From contig NZ_JAIVFR010000087.1 of the NCBI RefSeq assembly GCF_020829685.1, forward strand, positions 1-11,981: a stretch of 11,981 nucleotides of DNA, in the 5' to 3' direction. Shown here in pieces: positions 11,952 through 11,981 of this stretch (position 1 is its first letter; each line of letters starts with the position of its first letter). The notes under the pieces were generated by a model. The model was not told where the DNA came from. It saw only the letters and a program-made list of their open reading frames with translations, and did no database searches. The DNA comes from Nostoc sp. CHAB 5715 (GTDB lineage: Bacteria; Cyanobacteriota; Cyanobacteriia; Cyanobacteriales; Nostocaceae). The position numbers and the translations under genes were made by a program.

Positions 11952-11981
11952 GTGACAACCGTAGATACGGTACTAAGTAAA
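11952..11981 (+). CDS. Possible start of the next gene, cut by the window end
   Basis: GTG at 11952 opens a frame MTTVDTVLSK that continues past the last base. GAGGGA at 11938-11943, 8 nt upstream, could serve as its ribosome site. Ten codons are too few to recognise a family, and a chance open frame is quite possible. Confidence 0.3.
   Translation, partial: MTTVDTVLSK

Overview
Most of this window (from about base 460 to the end) comes from a filamentous, probably Nostocales, cyanobacterium. It carries seven copies of the HIP1 octamer GCGATCGC (686, 1829, 2644, 3767, 6459, 8330, 9315). It has many 7-9 nt short tandem repeat tracts (STRRs) of the Nostoc/Anabaena kind, a DUF2808 protein and the cyanobacterial rpmH-rnpA-PH-yidC-jag gene order. 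The first ~460 bases are different: GC-rich, with strong G/C third-position bias, and with a palindromic repeat of the type common in Caulobacterales/Sphingomonadales. The join cuts through a gene on each side, so it is most simply a chimeric assembly or contamination.

Layout. 1-~460: alphaproteobacterial DNA with the tail of an unknown plus-strand gene, a long inverted repeat and the tail of a small minus-strand gene. 471-947: 3' part of a MnmC-like (Methyltransf_30) tRNA methyltransferase lacking its N-terminus. 1362-2525: a REC + HD-GYP response regulator, likely a cyclic-di-GMP phosphodiesterase. 2872-3213: an unrecognised 113-aa protein, followed by a repeat-rich gap. 3653-7220: a minus-strand block, read rpmH (L34), rnpA (RNase P protein), a PH-domain membrane protein, yidC (insertase), jag/khpB-like KH-R3H RNA-binding protein, and a YceD/DUF177 protein. 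rpmH is only 44 codons and was found by eye. 7479-7991: a secreted or envelope DUF2808 protein on the minus strand. 8757-11828: the three-subunit proton-translocating transhydrogenase operon pntAA-pntAB-pntB on the plus strand. A possible next gene begins at 11952.

How the genes work together. The minus-strand block joins ribosome and tRNA-processing functions (L34, RNase P protein, YceD) to membrane protein insertion (YidC) and an RNA-binding partner (Jag). rnpA overlaps the PH gene by 14 nt and yidC overlaps jag by 4 nt (ATGA), so each pair is probably translationally coupled. The pnt genes encode a complete transhydrogenase passing hydride between NAD(H) and NADP(H), coupled to proton movement. 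pntAB and pntB overlap (GTGA), but about 200 nt of repeats separate pntAA from pntAB.

I found no CRISPR array, transposase, phage gene, rRNA or tRNA. The noteworthy signals are architectural: the chimeric join, STRR tracts beginning within a few bases of stop codons in several genes, a 52-nt perfect inverted repeat around rpmH-rnpA-PH, repeats inside the pnt operon, and repeat-derived codons in two genes. I see no convincing undescribed biological system.
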